Shown here in pieces: positions 1 through 12,768 of a stretch of 64,000 nt of DNA. A program made the translations under genes and the position numbers. Origin of the DNA: Auanema rhodensis (Eukaryota; Nematoda; Chromadorea; Rhabditida; Rhabditidae); contig OZ059900.1 in NCBI GenBank assembly GCA_964057225.1, forward strand, positions 6,706,501 through 6,770,500, read 5' to 3'. The notes beneath the pieces are model-generated. The model did not search any database. It had not been told where the DNA came from and worked only from the letters and a program-made list of their open reading frames with translations. Within the stretch, counting starts at the first letter, position 1. Every line of letters begins with the position of its first letter.

Positions 1-2019
1 TCTCTATCAGTTTTACTCCATTCGTCTTATCTTATACCTCTCGTTATATTATTTTCATTTTGTAGCGAAAGAGTAATATCCATTTCTAGTTTTTCTCTAC
101 TTTCTTGAATACCTTAAGTTGTACTCTCTATTATTCCTATTTTTTCTTTTCTCTCTCCTTTGCTCATTATTAATTGTTTCGTGTTACCTATTCTTCTTCA
201 AGTTTTCTCACATTCATACATACATCTCGAAGCATCGAGTTGTATGAATACTTCGAATGGATTCAAAATCAATGCTGCTGCCTAAAGCTGCACAGCAATA
301 ACCGTTTACCATATTTTTAAATTAAAAAAAGCAAGCTTTTCCTAACCATCTTAAGTTAATTTTAGGGTTTATCACGCGTTTTCTCATTTGCTTCTTCTCT
401 TCTCATTTGGTTTAATCGTTCGCTTTGTTAGTTTCAAAATTCATCATTTTATTTCGTGACACATCGCATTAATTTCTTTGCTACACACACATACATGCAC
501 ACAAATACATGTACTTCCTTTTTCTCATATTTCGAACCAGCATTCAACATCACATGTGCTTTTCCTTTTTTTTTAAAATTTTCTCGAATTCTAGATTGCA
601 AACGCTTTCAAACTTCCTGTGTTATAACTTAAGCTTATGCATGTTTATTAGGACAACAATGATTTGTTTGTGCTTTTTTTTTCAATTTTTATTTGTATAT
701 ATGTTGTGTGTATGTATGCCGATTTCTAAAAAAAATGAGTTGTTCTCATCTTTCCAAGAAAGAGAGAACGAAGGAAAAAGGGCAATCCTTTTACACGATG
801 ATGATCATCATCAACAATTGGCACTTTTTATTGAAAAGAATGCAATTGCCGCAAATTTGCATCGTCATCATATATAACATTGTTGTGAATTTAGTATCAC
901 TTATGTTATGCTTATTCGATGTTCTCTCTTTATTCTCACATTTTTCTATCTGTCTCTCACTCTCTCTTCCTTTTTCTCTTGTGCTTTTCTAAAAGAATGT
1001 TTTACATTTCAACGATTCTCTTTCTCATGTTCGATCATTGGCGCTCTCTCTCGTCAATTTCGATAGCCCCGACTATGAATGATTCATAATGCATACGTGT
1101 CTTCCAAATTTTTTCTTTTGCTCTTACAGTTAGCTTGCTCTCAAGGTTTTTTATGAAAGATAGTTAGCCATTAGCTAATAATTCTTATATATTTTGAAAC
1201 GCATTTTTAATTTGACGCTTTGCACATTCTTTTAAGTTAAAAACAGTCCATTTTGCATATATTTGATTTAAAAAGTATTGTATTAGAAAGATGATAAAGC
1301 ATGTAAGATTTAGTGAAAGATATGATGATTATTAATATATATTCTAACGACTTTTATCAAAATTGTTTATGCGAAATGTTAGTGTTATCTCGAATTAGCT
1401 TGAAAGAACAACAAAAGTAGAAATGAGTTAATCAGTGTAGATGTATAGCAATTGAGCATTCAACAGTAAGTTCAGAGAATTCAAGTATGAGATATGAAAG
1501 CTTTTATTGCTAATAATGTGTGTGTGTGTGTGTGTGTTGGTATAAAAAGTATGAAATTAAAATATGAGATTTTTTTTCTAAATTTCTGAGACTTATGTGA
1601 AACGAAGCGAAACATAAATTATAGAAATTAATAAAAATAGTGAAAAGTGTAGTATGAAAATTTGCACACATTTGCACGGGTTGATATGTGAAGGTATTAC
1701 AAGTGAGACGTCATCAACATTGAACGTTCTGGTTGTGAATAGTCAAAACAACAGGTCATCGTCTTTAGCCGATACAACTGGTTGCCTTTGCTTTCATTTG
1801 CCCCTACCTTCGTAATTGCATTCTTTACAATTTTTTTTCATAATTTTTGAGTCACTCTTCCTTTTTTTTATCATCGATTTTATGTTTTCGTTCAATTTTA
1901 GTTTTAATTTTTTTTTTAATTTTTTGTTTTAATTGTGTCTTATTTCTTATTTAAATTCTACCCGACTGAAGTATATTTAATAATTTAGGTGATTTTTTTC
2001 ATTTGCAAAAGAAAACATT
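1..2019. other. upstream non-coding region of the RhoGDI gene
   Basis: No gene is recognised here. The + strand is strongly pyrimidine-rich up to about 1.2 kb (runs of TTCTCTCTC type), which is the composition of sense-strand introns or outrons in this window. It may therefore be a 5' intron or outron of the RhoGDI gene, or the 3' part of a gene lying to the left. The longest open frames (about 100-120 codons near 509-992) are low-complexity Phe/Leu/Ser-rich readings of the pyrimidine tract. I do not regard them as genes. Confidence 0.5.
1517..1538. repeat. (TG)n dinucleotide repeat
   Basis: About eleven uninterrupted TG units lie in the upstream region of the RhoGDI gene. It is a simple sequence repeat with no evident function and is likely to vary in length between individuals. 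Confidence 0.9.
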
Positions 2020-5000
2020 ATGTCTGACAATAATAGCTCAAACGTACCAGATGAGGAGCAGGCTCCTAATTACAAAGTACCAGAGCAGAAGAGTCTTGAG
2101 GAGATACTGAAGTTGAATCAGGTATGTTATCTCGTTTCCTATATTGTGATCAACCAATACTTTACTGTGAGTCGAGCTGTTAGAATTTGATGCGTTCACT
2201 TAAACTATCCAAGTTCTGAAATATAGGAATAAAACTGTCTGTTCACGAGTAATGAGAAACGAATAGAAAAAAGAAATATATTCGATAGGGTGGCATTAAA
2301 AAAATTAATGGGCAATCTAAATTCAAAGTATATTCGATCAGCTACTTAACAATTTTTGATTATTATTTTAGATGAGATATGTTTTAAAAAAATTTAAATG
2401 TGACTATAGCAACCGCTTTCTACTTTGCACAATATTCATTAATTCATAAGTTGAGTAGGCTCATTCAAGCACAGCTGCAAGTGAGTGGAAGTGTTAAGTT
2501 GATATGTACTGATGAGAAGATGGTAGTTGATGATAGAGAGAGAAAGCTGAGCTCTGCTGCCGCTTCTCAGGGTGATAGAGTAAGGGAATGAAAGGCATGC
2601 CTTGACTTCGGTGGCAAGGAGGCGGAGTGTAAGTCCGTGGTGGTTGGCTAAAGCCGAGTAAATGGTTATGCTATTAATTTAAGCTTCGATGAAAAACTCA
2701 GAAATTTGGTAGTATTTGCATAAAATGGATTTTGATTAAATTAATTTTGACGAAAGTCAGAGATTGGCATTCGCTATCTGTCTGAAATGATTTAAGACAT
2801 ATCTCAAAAAGGATTTTTCGAAAAAAAATTAAGCTGCTGCTAGCTAAAAATGGAACGAAGCAAGAGATCAAACTTTTCGAAGAACAATAAAATATCATAT
2901 ATAATCTCTACATGAATGTTAGTGCAGTGAGAGGAGATAATCTGTTTTAACCTGCATTGAACTCAAAATGCTATGAATGACTGATAAGCTGCTAAACTTC
3001 AACACTCATGAAAGCCGTTTTTTGAAAATGCCAATAGTTGCTATAGAAACTATGATTTTGAAAGTAAATTTAAAAAAAGGAATCAGCGTAAGAATAAAGG
3101 AGTTTTGTTTAATTGATAAATTAGAATTACTAGATATTCGATGAGATATATTTGGAAAAATCATGCAAACAAATGTGTGAATATTCTAGAACAATTAAGA
3201 AGTTAGGTTAGAGGGAGTCGAGCAAATGTACAAAATTACTGATCATATTACAAGAAAAGCAAAAGAAATAATTTGATATGATATATGTAAGGAAAGAAAA
3301 ACTAAGAAATCGGAGAAGTAAAGTTGTAAGTTAAGTAGAAAAGTGGCATTGTTTGATGAAATGAACGAAATAAGACTACACTTTTGGAAAGCTTTATGTA
3401 GTCAATTATCGTTCTACAACTCTGTCATATCATTTTTACTTTTTTATTCAGACACATATTCACTAATACACTCATTGAGAAAGAGCAAAAGTAGAATGCA
3501 GTCATGCGGGGTTGGCCTTCTGTGGAGCCATGAGGGGGGGTGCAGTGTATGGACAAAGTAAATGTATATTTAGGCTTCAGGGCAACAAAAGTGTATGTCA
3601 AAAACTAAAAAAGAGCAAAGATGCGCTATTCATAAATACAAGATGCGTGTAGCAGTCTATTGAGATTAGTATAAGTATGGAAATGAAAGAAACATTTGAA
3701 AATTGACAAACTATCTAGTAAATTTAGAGTTATATATGAAATTGAGTGTGATAATTAGAAAAATAAAAAAATGTTTTCGAATAAACTATTTAGTTGACAA
3801 CTGAGATTTTTTCAATTCATACCAGAATACTCTGTTTCTGATTACTTTGATGTGGATGCAAGTAATTTAAAATTAAGAATTCAAATTGGGAAAGAAAAAA
3901 TAGCTTGAATAGCTATAGAAGCAAAAAAAATGCCGATAGATGCAGAATGAGGATGACTTCGCCCTATTAACCACCACGCAACCTTATTAACTGACCCTCG
4001 TGCACTTTTGAGCTTTTGGCCTCCAATACAGCGGCAGCAATATGCTAAACGAAGTAGAATATTCTAAGAATAGCTTGGCCACCGGCTAAGCAGTTATGTT
4101 AATTATACAATTTTTGGTATTTTTAGGAAGATGAGTCTTTGAAAAAGTACAAGGAACGTCTTCTGGGATCATGTCTTCCTGTTGCTCCTTTCCCATCAGA
4201 TCCTCGCAATGTCATATTCGATAATCTTACACTTCAAGGCGAAGGGCGCGATCCTATTGTTATGAAGTTGGCTAACCCAAGTAAGTCGATGAATATTTAT
4301 ACTATAGACAGTTATTATTTAAAAATTAAGAGTATATATGAACAAAAACATTTGAGAATAATATCATTTATTGGTAGACAAATTAGCTACAATTTATCAA
4401 TTTTCTTTGCAGAAGCTTTGAGTGACCTAACCTATCGTATGAAGGACTCTGCACAGTATAGGTTACAGTTTAATTTTTATATTCAACGTGAGATTGTATC
4501 AGGATTGAAGTAATTTAAGATTATATATAAAAAACCAACTTTATTTCTGTTTAGGTATGTTTACAAGTTGACCAAGCTTGGTATTCCAATATATAAAGAA
4601 GTATTAATGATTGGATCTTATCCACCAAAACAGGAAATGATCACTTTTGATGGACCACTTGAAGATTCACCAAAAAGTATGTTTTGCATGTTAAATCTAA
4701 TATATGTAAAACACTACTTAAAACAAATATTATTGTGTTTTTTTCGAAAACTCAAATCTGTTGGAACGCAGAATAAGATCAAAAGAAAAAATTACTTCCT
4801 TGAATTTAATGATCAGCTACCACATGGAATTTATTAAAATGACGTGAATTCGTCGCTTGAATCTAAGCTTTTCTAAGCTAAAATGAAGTTGTCATCATGT
4901 GATTTGTGATGCTCTAGAGTAATGGAATTAATTCAAAAAACAAAAAGTGTATTTTTGCAGCTCTTGGTATCATGACTCGTGGTAAATATCGAGTAAAATC

Positions 5001-5073
5001 CAAAATTGTTGATGACTACAATCACTGCTATCTGGAGTGGACATGGAATATCGACATTGAGAAGGACTGGTAG
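2020..5073 (+). CDS. rhi-1: Rho GDP-dissociation inhibitor (RhoGDI)
   Basis: Cytosolic chaperone that binds prenylated Rho, Rac and Cdc42 in the GDP form, extracts them from membranes and blocks nucleotide exchange. Five exons: 2020-2121, 4127-4280, 4413-4509, 4555-4676, 4961-5073; phases agree and give 195 aa, close to the family's roughly 200. The acidic N-terminal regulatory arm (residues about 1-40) contains the helix motif SLEEILKLNQ followed by DESLKKYKERLLG. The C-terminal immunoglobulin-like domain, which holds the prenyl group, carries the signatures REIVSGLKY, VGSY-like IGSYPPKQE, RGKYRVKS and the terminal W-N-I-D-I-E-K-D-W. Intron 1 is 2 kb while the others are 45-284 nt. The start is the only ATG that opens the acidic arm. 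It is convergent with the TOM1-like gene. The symbol follows the C. elegans name and rests on homology only. Confidence 0.95.
2122..4126 (+). other. long first intron of the RhoGDI gene
   Basis: Two-kilobase intron, roughly forty times the typical intron here. It holds two patches of higher GC, about 2570-2660 and 3930-4090, in otherwise AT-rich DNA. No open frame in it resembles a protein I know. Long first introns in nematodes often carry enhancers or alternative promoters; nothing in the sequence proves that here. Confidence 0.6.
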
Positions 5074-5571
5074 ATTAACTGCCTGACCGGGCATAAAAGT
5101 TGTATATCTTCATCCTCACTTTGTTTGAAACCAAGCACAGCAATTTCTCATTGTAGTCGTTATCCCCCCCTCACACTCTCTTTCCTAAAAGTCGATACAT
5201 TCTACTTTCTGTAGCAACACAATTTATTATAACATTAAAATTTTTTATTCTTAAACGATAATGTTGACAGTTAATGTGATCAAATGCCTGTTTTATATGT
5301 ACTTTTCCAAATGATTCTTTGTACAAAAAAAATAATTTCTTCTTAATGATTCCATCTTCTAGTTTTCCATTTTTACTTCTAGATTATTAGTATGTAAAGT
5401 GCAGCCACTAGCGCTCCCTTTTACCCAAATGCGATTTTCTTCATTTTTTTAAACATTTTCATGCTTGCGCAAAGCAAAAATATGGGCATATATCCAAATC
5501 TCCATTGTCCGTATAAACTTTTCCGAGGTTCCCTTGTTTCGCACGCTGTCACATAAGGAGAACCTTCACTG

Positions 5572-5577
5572 AATAAA
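5572..5577 (+). terminator. AATAAA polyadenylation signal, probable RhoGDI 3' end
   Basis: This is a canonical AATAAA hexamer about 500 nt after the RhoGDI stop codon. It would give a long 3' UTR for a nematode gene. An upstream variant signal could be used instead, so the assignment is tentative. Confidence 0.35.
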
Positions 5578-5641
5578 GAGTTAAACATTTATTTCGGCTG
5601 TAACTAATACGTTTGTAAACAATATCTTACTTTTGTAAATC

Positions 5642-6157
5642 GTGAAGCATTTCATTAACTCGAGAAAAATTGTGTTAAACTCGTCAGTCGTATTATATAC
5701 TTCGTTCGTTTTTATTGTCATTTTATCGAATATTGGAATATTGGCTTATCCAAGAACGCCATGCTGTTGTGAAGGCAAGTTTTTCTCAAAAAAGTATCTG
5801 CTGTCGAGACTGACAATGACGGTTCATGATATCATTCTCTATAGTTTGAGCACGAGCCTAGTGGTTTAAATCCGAACACTGCATGCAGCTCCGCAATTGC
5901 AATGGTATCTTGTGCTACCAACACCGAAATCGTATTTTTGCAATCACATGCTTGAGTATGTCGCCCAATAGTTGCTTAAGCTCTCGATGCGCCAGACAGG
6001 TGGCCGCTATCTTTGTCAGCTTTTTATCGATGTTGAAGGGTATTTCACATGGGGTAGTCGCATCCGCAAAGAGACGTATGTATGTATTTATCTAGTCATT
6101 TATTTTAGTCAAAAGGATGACACATTCTTCAGTCCAATCATCTATTCTAACTGGTAG
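5642..6157 (+). pseudogene. possible decayed coding island (unrecognised)
   Basis: This stretch is more GC-rich than its surroundings. One + strand frame has only two internal stops (TAA at 5867-5869, TAG near 5957-5959) over about 170 codons, far fewer than expected in this composition. The frame begins with a hydrophobic, signal-like segment and a Cys triplet (TPCCCEG). It later contains a protein-like stretch around DVEGYFTWGSRIRKE that runs into a GTATGT donor-like site. No ATG start is evident, and the opposite strand also has an open frame of about 55 codons here. I recognise no family. It could be a dead gene, a transposon remnant or badly resolved exons. Confidence 0.2.
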
Positions 6158-7831
6158 TGGTAACACCTGCTTGAACTCAATGCTTCATTCAAACTTCAAT
6201 ATTAATAAATTTTTGGCATTTTTGTTAACTAACATCCGCTAGACCGTCGTTAACCGCCAATCCACTATCGTGATTGTTGAACAACGTGTGAATGTGCTAA
6301 GATACCAATCACTACAAGCCCACACAGAATGTAATTATATTAGAAACAATACAATGTTTTGAAAATAACGGGTTTCAAGCATTTTTAAGGCTTGAAAACT
6401 GTGATAATCAGAATTATGTGTGTCAAATTGTTGCTTGCTCTTATGGATTTTTCAATTAGATGTATCTTCTCAAATAACAATTACTCTCTGTTTTCAACAT
6501 CATTTCGAAGGATATATTAGAAAATAGAGTTTTTATTCATTCTCTAATAATCCTACTATACTTGTGTGTCAGTTATTAAATGCAAAAAAAAAGAAGATAA
6601 ATGACAAATATTTGAACGTATTTTCTATTCTAAACGACATTCTAAAGTGATTACATGTGTCGCATATGAAATAGACGATTAACAATAACCCTAATTCTTT
6701 CGTTTCTTTTCCTTTTGCATGAATAATGTCATAAACTTTTTAGCTCGACGTGCTCAGTTTAAAACTTTTTTTTCTCATTTCCATTTGCTGTCCATAAATT
6801 GTGAAATTATCCATTACGGTGGCCTGCAAGAAAAATTAGAACGCTATTCTGGAGGCAGCTTAATCTTGTATATTTTTTGGCATTTAATGACATTCAGCTT
6901 TAAACATATGCATGTGGGCAAGCTGCAGATGAAAAAAAGACCGAGTAGAAATTGGATAGAAAGGGGACTTAAACCTCACGAACTACAGGAAATAGGTCTG
7001 GAAGCTGAAAAAACTTATATAGATATATACATAATCTATATACATTCAAGATTGCAAAATATATGTGTGTATATGTCTATAGCATGACGTCAGAATGTCA
7101 ATTGAAATGCTATTAAAGTCTTTGATCCAAAGAATAAGTATAAGATCTGACATGTGCATGAGTAAAAGAGTTAACATATGCTACACGGAAGAATGAAGTA
7201 GTAAAAAAGGGAGGTTTGGACCTACCTCTGTGAACTCTTTCATACATATATAACTTCTAGTTTTTTCTTTTTATAACATGATATGTATATATATGGTTAT
7301 TTCCATGGTTATTCTATGTCTTATTCTATGCCAACTTTTCCATGAACATTGGCTGCTTTTGCTGCTTAGTTGATCACACATAAATTCTATGTAATATGTT
7401 CTATGAAGATAAAATGATGTTAATAGAAATGTGAAGACGCATATGCTTTACATTTTAATGAACAATAAAGAATATGGAAATACGTTAAGCTGTGATTTTC
7501 TGACATTCACGCCTTCAATAAAATATTATTACATCCTCTTCTATTATTATACGAAAAAAAATATTAACAAGCTGGCTTTATTTTCTTCATATTTACAAGA
7601 AAATTCATACAGGATTATGTAAGCAGTTATAAATATAATGTATAGAAATCATTCGAACATAATAAAAGAAAGATTAAGAAAGAAAGAGGAAAGGAATAAT
7701 AATTAAGAGTTTATAGTATTTTACATAAGTACATATAGTTATACATATATATATGCTTTTAAAAAGTTCTAGCATATATATGCTTTTTTGATCTTTCCAT
7801 CATGATATTTTACAAATTTCATTAAAACCGT
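6158..7831. other. convergent intergenic region, no gene seen
   Basis: AT-rich DNA between the RhoGDI and TOM1-like 3' ends. A 122-codon frame at 6719-7087 ends in low-complexity Ile/Tyr-rich sequence from an ATATAT tract, and I do not support it as a gene. AATGAA-type polyadenylation variants on the - strand near 7818-7823 could serve the TOM1-like gene. Confidence 0.5.
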
Positions 7832-10800
7832 TCACAATTTGTCATTACCGGGATTGTTTGAGTTTTCAAGTTCTAAAAGAATATAGTTTTGTGCATTATA
7901 CGAATTTTCTGATTTTACCTGTTTTTTGACGTTCAAGCCAATCTGACATTTGGCTTGCTTCACTTTCTGTTGGTACCTGAAACAAATAGCATTTACTTCA
8001 GTTTAATTTACTGCTGTATCGACCTGTTGGCCACTTGAGCTTTGTCCCGCTGCATTAGTTACATCTGAAAATTATTTTATTTTTCAAACAAGTATGAGCT
8101 GGATTGAAACTCACTCAAGCCGGCCAATTGATCACTTAAAGAACGTGGATTCATTTCATCGACACCAAAACTATCAGGTCCGGCTGTTTGTTTGGTCTTG
8201 AAACGATCGTATTTCTCAAATGCAGAATTGAGCTCATCATTTGTGGTCAAAAGTTCAGCTAAATAAATATATTTTACAATTAAATTGAATAATTGAGAAT
8301 TTGTGATAATTAGAATCCAACGAAAAGTTACAGGATAAAGCTTGAACTAATGTCTTCTATTTTTTCTTCAATTGATTGATATAAAGAAGAATATCTACAC
8401 AAAAATTTGATTTTTGAGTATCAGGTTTTATTGATAATGAAAAATCTTAATCATTCATTTATGCTCATCAAGGCCACATTGGCAGGAATCATTCTTTTTC
8501 TCTGTCATAGTCTTCATCATCATCTTACTTTCTTGCAATCGAAAATCAACATTATTTCAACCAGTATAATGGAAAATTAAATGGAGAACCCAGCTCCAAT
8601 TAAAGAATTTCCGACTTATTGCTTTTTAAAACTATCTGCACTTTTCCATCCAAATTATTTCAATGACGAAATGGATTAAATAAATAAATATTCGCAAACT
8701 CTAGAGGGGGAAATTTAGATTAACTCGTTCACAAAAAAAGGGATCAAGTCTTATTCCTCTTCGGAAAAAGTTGGTACGTCGTTTTCTACCGGGACAAGAA
8801 AGATTAGTTAGATTTAAGACAACACCCAAGGCACTTTGCGAGGGAAAGTTTTAAATCAGGATTATAAATCTACCGTTGTTAAAGATCTAGAAACTATTTT
8901 TCAAGAGGGAAATGAAAAATTCATTCAAAATTTTTTCCATTTGGGACTTGCCTGCAATAGGAGCATCTGGAAGGCCGCTGATAAGAACCAAAATTCGTTC
9001 TTGCATTTTTTTCAATGTGTCATGCAGCTCACGGAGAAAATCAGCGTCATCTTTGCTATGATTAGCTGGATCCGTTTCTCCAAGAAATTGGCGGAAAATC
9101 TAAATTTTTGTTCATTTCAAAATTTGGAAGTTATCTTATACCTTGAGGTTAGATGAAACAATATCGAGCTCAGATCTTAGTTTTGTCATGAAACGTGAAT
9201 TAACTTCAATTGGGGCATCACTCAATGTTTGCAAAACTTCGGCCACGGTCTAAAAATCATTCTTCATTAAAATAATTCAACATCAACGCTTACTCTTTTT
9301 GGGGTCAAAATGGGAGCCATGTTATCTAAATCCCTGGCTGGGAACTCAACACCCTTAGCTTTCAAGTCATCATATACAAATTTTACTCCTTGAAGATCTG
9401 GATCATTTTTGAAAGCATCAGTCCAAGCCTGCAAATAGATCGGCGATAATTGATGTACAGAAAACATATTGGTTTTTAAGTGAAAATGATCGAAAACATG
9501 AAGATTGTAAAGAAATTGTTATACTTTGCTATTGTTTTCTTCATTACTTCAACTTGTTTAACTAGAAAGATGTACCTGAATGAGCGACAAAACACGTTCT
9601 TGAATAACTTGGGGTGCATCATACTTAGGACCAATTAACTTAACCAAATCCAAAATGAAATCTTTCTGACAGACCAGAATATGAAAGTCATGATTACAGT
9701 TTTTGACACAAGTCTCCAGAATTGTCAATGAATACATGACAACAGCATTATTCTTTGACATATATGTCTGGAGTCGCTTTTTAATAGCTCGAATAGCATC
9801 CTTGGCTCTGAAATAAATTATTCATATTCGATACAATCATTGTTGTCTCTTCTTGTACATACACTTCAGGAGATGAATTAGCATAGTCACAGATTTCCAA
9901 ATTCAATCCCCAATTTTCTGTTGCCAATACAGATGCATCTGAAGCCTCTTCTGCAAAATCAAAAGATTAATATGTTCAATGTCGTTCTTTATCTGATATC
10001 TTTGCGCATCCAACTATCAATCATGTACAAACAGTTCAAATGAGACATTTCATGGACATTTCAACAGCATTTTCTTCATGGGAAACCTACATTGCCAATT
10101 ATATGTCTTACACCCTGAATTGTGCATGTCATATATAACGACAATTCAATCAAGATTCATTGTTTTTCTTTTGAATCTATGAAATTCAAGCAAAGTTCTT
10201 TGTTTTCAATTAGGTTATTAAGTGATCAAAAATGGATGAAGTGGAAAAAAATTTAAATTGATCCTGGATACGTTTATGTAAACCGGCTGTTTCTTGCCCC
10301 CAACTTTTAGTTTTCCTCTTCCCCTGACCCGGTTGAATCAGTCGTACAAAAACTATTCATACGCTTAGTCGACGTGGCTTTGCATGATAGGTACACGTGT
10401 CGGTAGAATATTTTCTGTCACATTCATATTAAACAATTTCTTATAGCAATATTTTCTCGAATCATCGAATCAAACTCTTATAAATTTTTTCAGCAATCAT
10501 TGTTATAAATCACTTATCATTCATCAATAATAGAAAAAGTAAAAATTGGCAATGGTAAATCATAATTTCGAAACAATGTTTATGATCAGTTGATAAAAAC
10601 GAATCTTTAAACTATTTTCCTGTACTGTTTCCATGCGGAAAACTGATTACAAACTTACTTGTATAGAATTCGTTAAACTAGCAAGTGAAAAAAAATTGAA
10701 AATGATCATGCTCTTTTAAAACTTGTTAGCTTAACTGGTTCAAAAGAACCTAAACTAATCGAAAGTTTGTTGTTCTTTTTGTCAACATTTATACGATAGT

Positions 10801-11073
10801 TAGTAGGAATAAAACGATTTTTACAAAGTGTTTCAACCAACTACTTTGTCTTTTACTTTTTTCCCTTAGTATCCCTCTCTCTTTTTCTTTTTAATTGACA
10901 ATAAAAAATTGGTTTAGGACTGATAAAATAGCATAGAACTTACCAATTTTTTTCCCGACTGCTGTAGAAAATGGATTTCCTTGCAAAAAGTCACTGACTT
11001 GTTCGCCAACCTTGGCTACTGCTTCACGAGCTGTTTCTACTGTTTTAGCAACATTATCACTCATGTTGCTCAT
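7832..11073 (-). CDS. TOM1-family VHS/GAT endosomal sorting adaptor
   Basis: Adaptor that binds ubiquitinated cargo, Tollip and clathrin on early endosomes in vertebrates. Ten exons, 5'->3': 11073-10944, 9950-9863, 9807-9576, 9428-9294, 9249-9142, 9099-8952, 8258-8115, 8064-8024, 7976-7919, 7872-7832; phases agree, 374 aa. The VHS domain spans about residues 30-175, with family signatures LQGNPFSTAVGKKIE, ENWGLNLEICDYAN, LTILETCVKNC, LSLIQAWTDAF and GVEFP...ILTPKR. The GAT domain spans about 200-295 (LRSELDIVSSNLK, then TLKKMQERILVLIS and TTNDELNSAFEKYDRFK). The protein is shorter than human TOM1 (about 490 aa) because the C-terminal tail is reduced. Intron 6 has a GC donor. The ATG follows a TTTCAG acceptor by eight bases, suiting trans-splicing or a 5' UTR intron. 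From memory the C. elegans counterpart is C07A12.7. Confidence 0.93.
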
Positions 11074-12753
11074 GATTGATTCTGAAATATCAAAACATAT
11101 TAAAAACATAAAAAGTAAAAGATATTCATTCAATATAGAGAAGACATAGAAAACTTTTAATTTTTCAACTTAAATTGGCTATATTATGATATCTTTTATT
11201 CTATTTAATAAATTTCAAGAAGCCATGTATGCATTGACAATCAAAGAATCCCAAAATGCATTGAATAGTAAAGAAAGATTTAAGCTTTTAGTAAAATGAG
11301 ATAAAATCAATCCAACTAATGGGCTTACCCTATCCAATGCTCACAGGCTTTATTTCGTTGCGCTCTAATTTATTCTCTGCCAGATACAAATTTTGAATTA
11401 TTTCTGGAAGCTTAATCATTCACAGCTAATTGATCGAATTGATTCAATTATATTATACTTAGAATCAGATTGAGAAGTCGTATTACGAAATGCTTCTATG
11501 ACAAAGGCTCACAAATCTTTTTAAATTCATAGCCATTTCTGAGCGCTAATAGTTAGGATAAGTCTGATAATTGGCTTTTCTAAGGAAGCCATTAACTAGC
11601 AAAATTGATTGAATTTATACGAAACATAATATAATTCAGGTATAATATACAAATTGTTAAGCCGTACTTAAGTAAAATGAGAAGCATGAAAATTATAGCC
11701 AATGCGTAGTTTAACAAAATAAATAATTCAATAAAAAAATTAAAAATTCTAAATCTGAATTAGAGAATATATATATGTAGTTACTTGACGTGAATAACAA
11801 ACTGAATAATACTTATACTATCTTTATGAAAAAAACTGCTGTAAAGTTAAAAATCCATAGTAGCAACTATGATACTAAGTAACAAAAACTAAAAACCTTA
11901 TTTAATATTGAAAATAATCTTTAAACATTGAAATAATGATGAGATAGTCATATTATAACCTGTCATCATATGGTTTTATTGCGTGTCTGCTAATACTACT
12001 GACAAATGGAGCAAGAAAAACAGCCCAAAATGAGCTAGCATATACTCTTGAACAACTTCTGGGCCTTATATTTATGGCCACTAATCGATACGAAATGACT
12101 TGTCTTGCCGTTTTCGTTGCACACAATTATTTGTTTTGTTGTATAAGCGTCCTCATGCAATCCTTAAACGTGTGACACCAAAATTGCATGAAAATACAAT
12201 CAATACAACCAATATCACTGGTGTAGTTTAATAATAACTTAAAAATTAGCCGAAAGTAATATATACAAACTACATTCGCTTTTGCGCTATTTTATCGGCA
12301 TTTTAACTTTTTTTTCGATTATCTCATTCTTTTATTTAGTTAGTGACTAATTTTTGAATAGAGAATACTTAAGCGTCTAATACCAGTTGTTTGCGAAATA
12401 GAAAAAGTAAAATAAAGAAACAAAAATCAATAAAAAAGTATTAAATAGAAGACAGTTTTGTTACTTCCGCTCAAATACGTCACTACTCTTGACGGGAATG
12501 TATATATCCGATATAAATATTGAGCTTCTATGAACAATATAGGTCAATTCGAATATATCCGAACCAATTTCTATTTTTATATTTTTTAGCTCAATGGCAA
12601 AAATTATGTGAAAATAATGACAAGTGGCTATATACACAGATTTGGGCACATTCGTTGAAAAAAAATCGATAAGATGTAGTAGTAAGAGAAGAAGAAGTCT
12701 TGAGGCTACGAATAGACTACTTTAGACATGTTCTATAGCCATATGCCGTAGAA

Positions 12754-12768
12754 ACTATGAGTCATAGT
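12754..12768. promoter_or_regulatory. perfect palindrome containing a bZIP/AP-1 site
   Basis: The 15-mer ACTATGAGTCATAGT is a perfect palindrome around a central G. Its core TGAGTCA is the classic AP-1 (Jun/Fos) binding site. It is isolated in AT-rich DNA between the two divergent genes, 1.7 kb upstream of the TOM1-like start and 4.4 kb upstream of pdi-2. Function is inferred from the motif alone. Confidence 0.25.

Noticed and set aside
509-992. Overlapping frames of 99 and 122 codons at the left edge
   Set aside because: Composition is Phe/Leu/Ser/Cys from TTC/CTT tracts, with no domain or splice context; expected in a pyrimidine-rich strand.
2570-4090. Two GC-richer patches in RhoGDI intron 1 considered as inverted repeat ends of a transposon
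   Set aside because: They share only a short GTGGTGGTT-type stretch when inverted; no terminal repeats or target duplications are visible.
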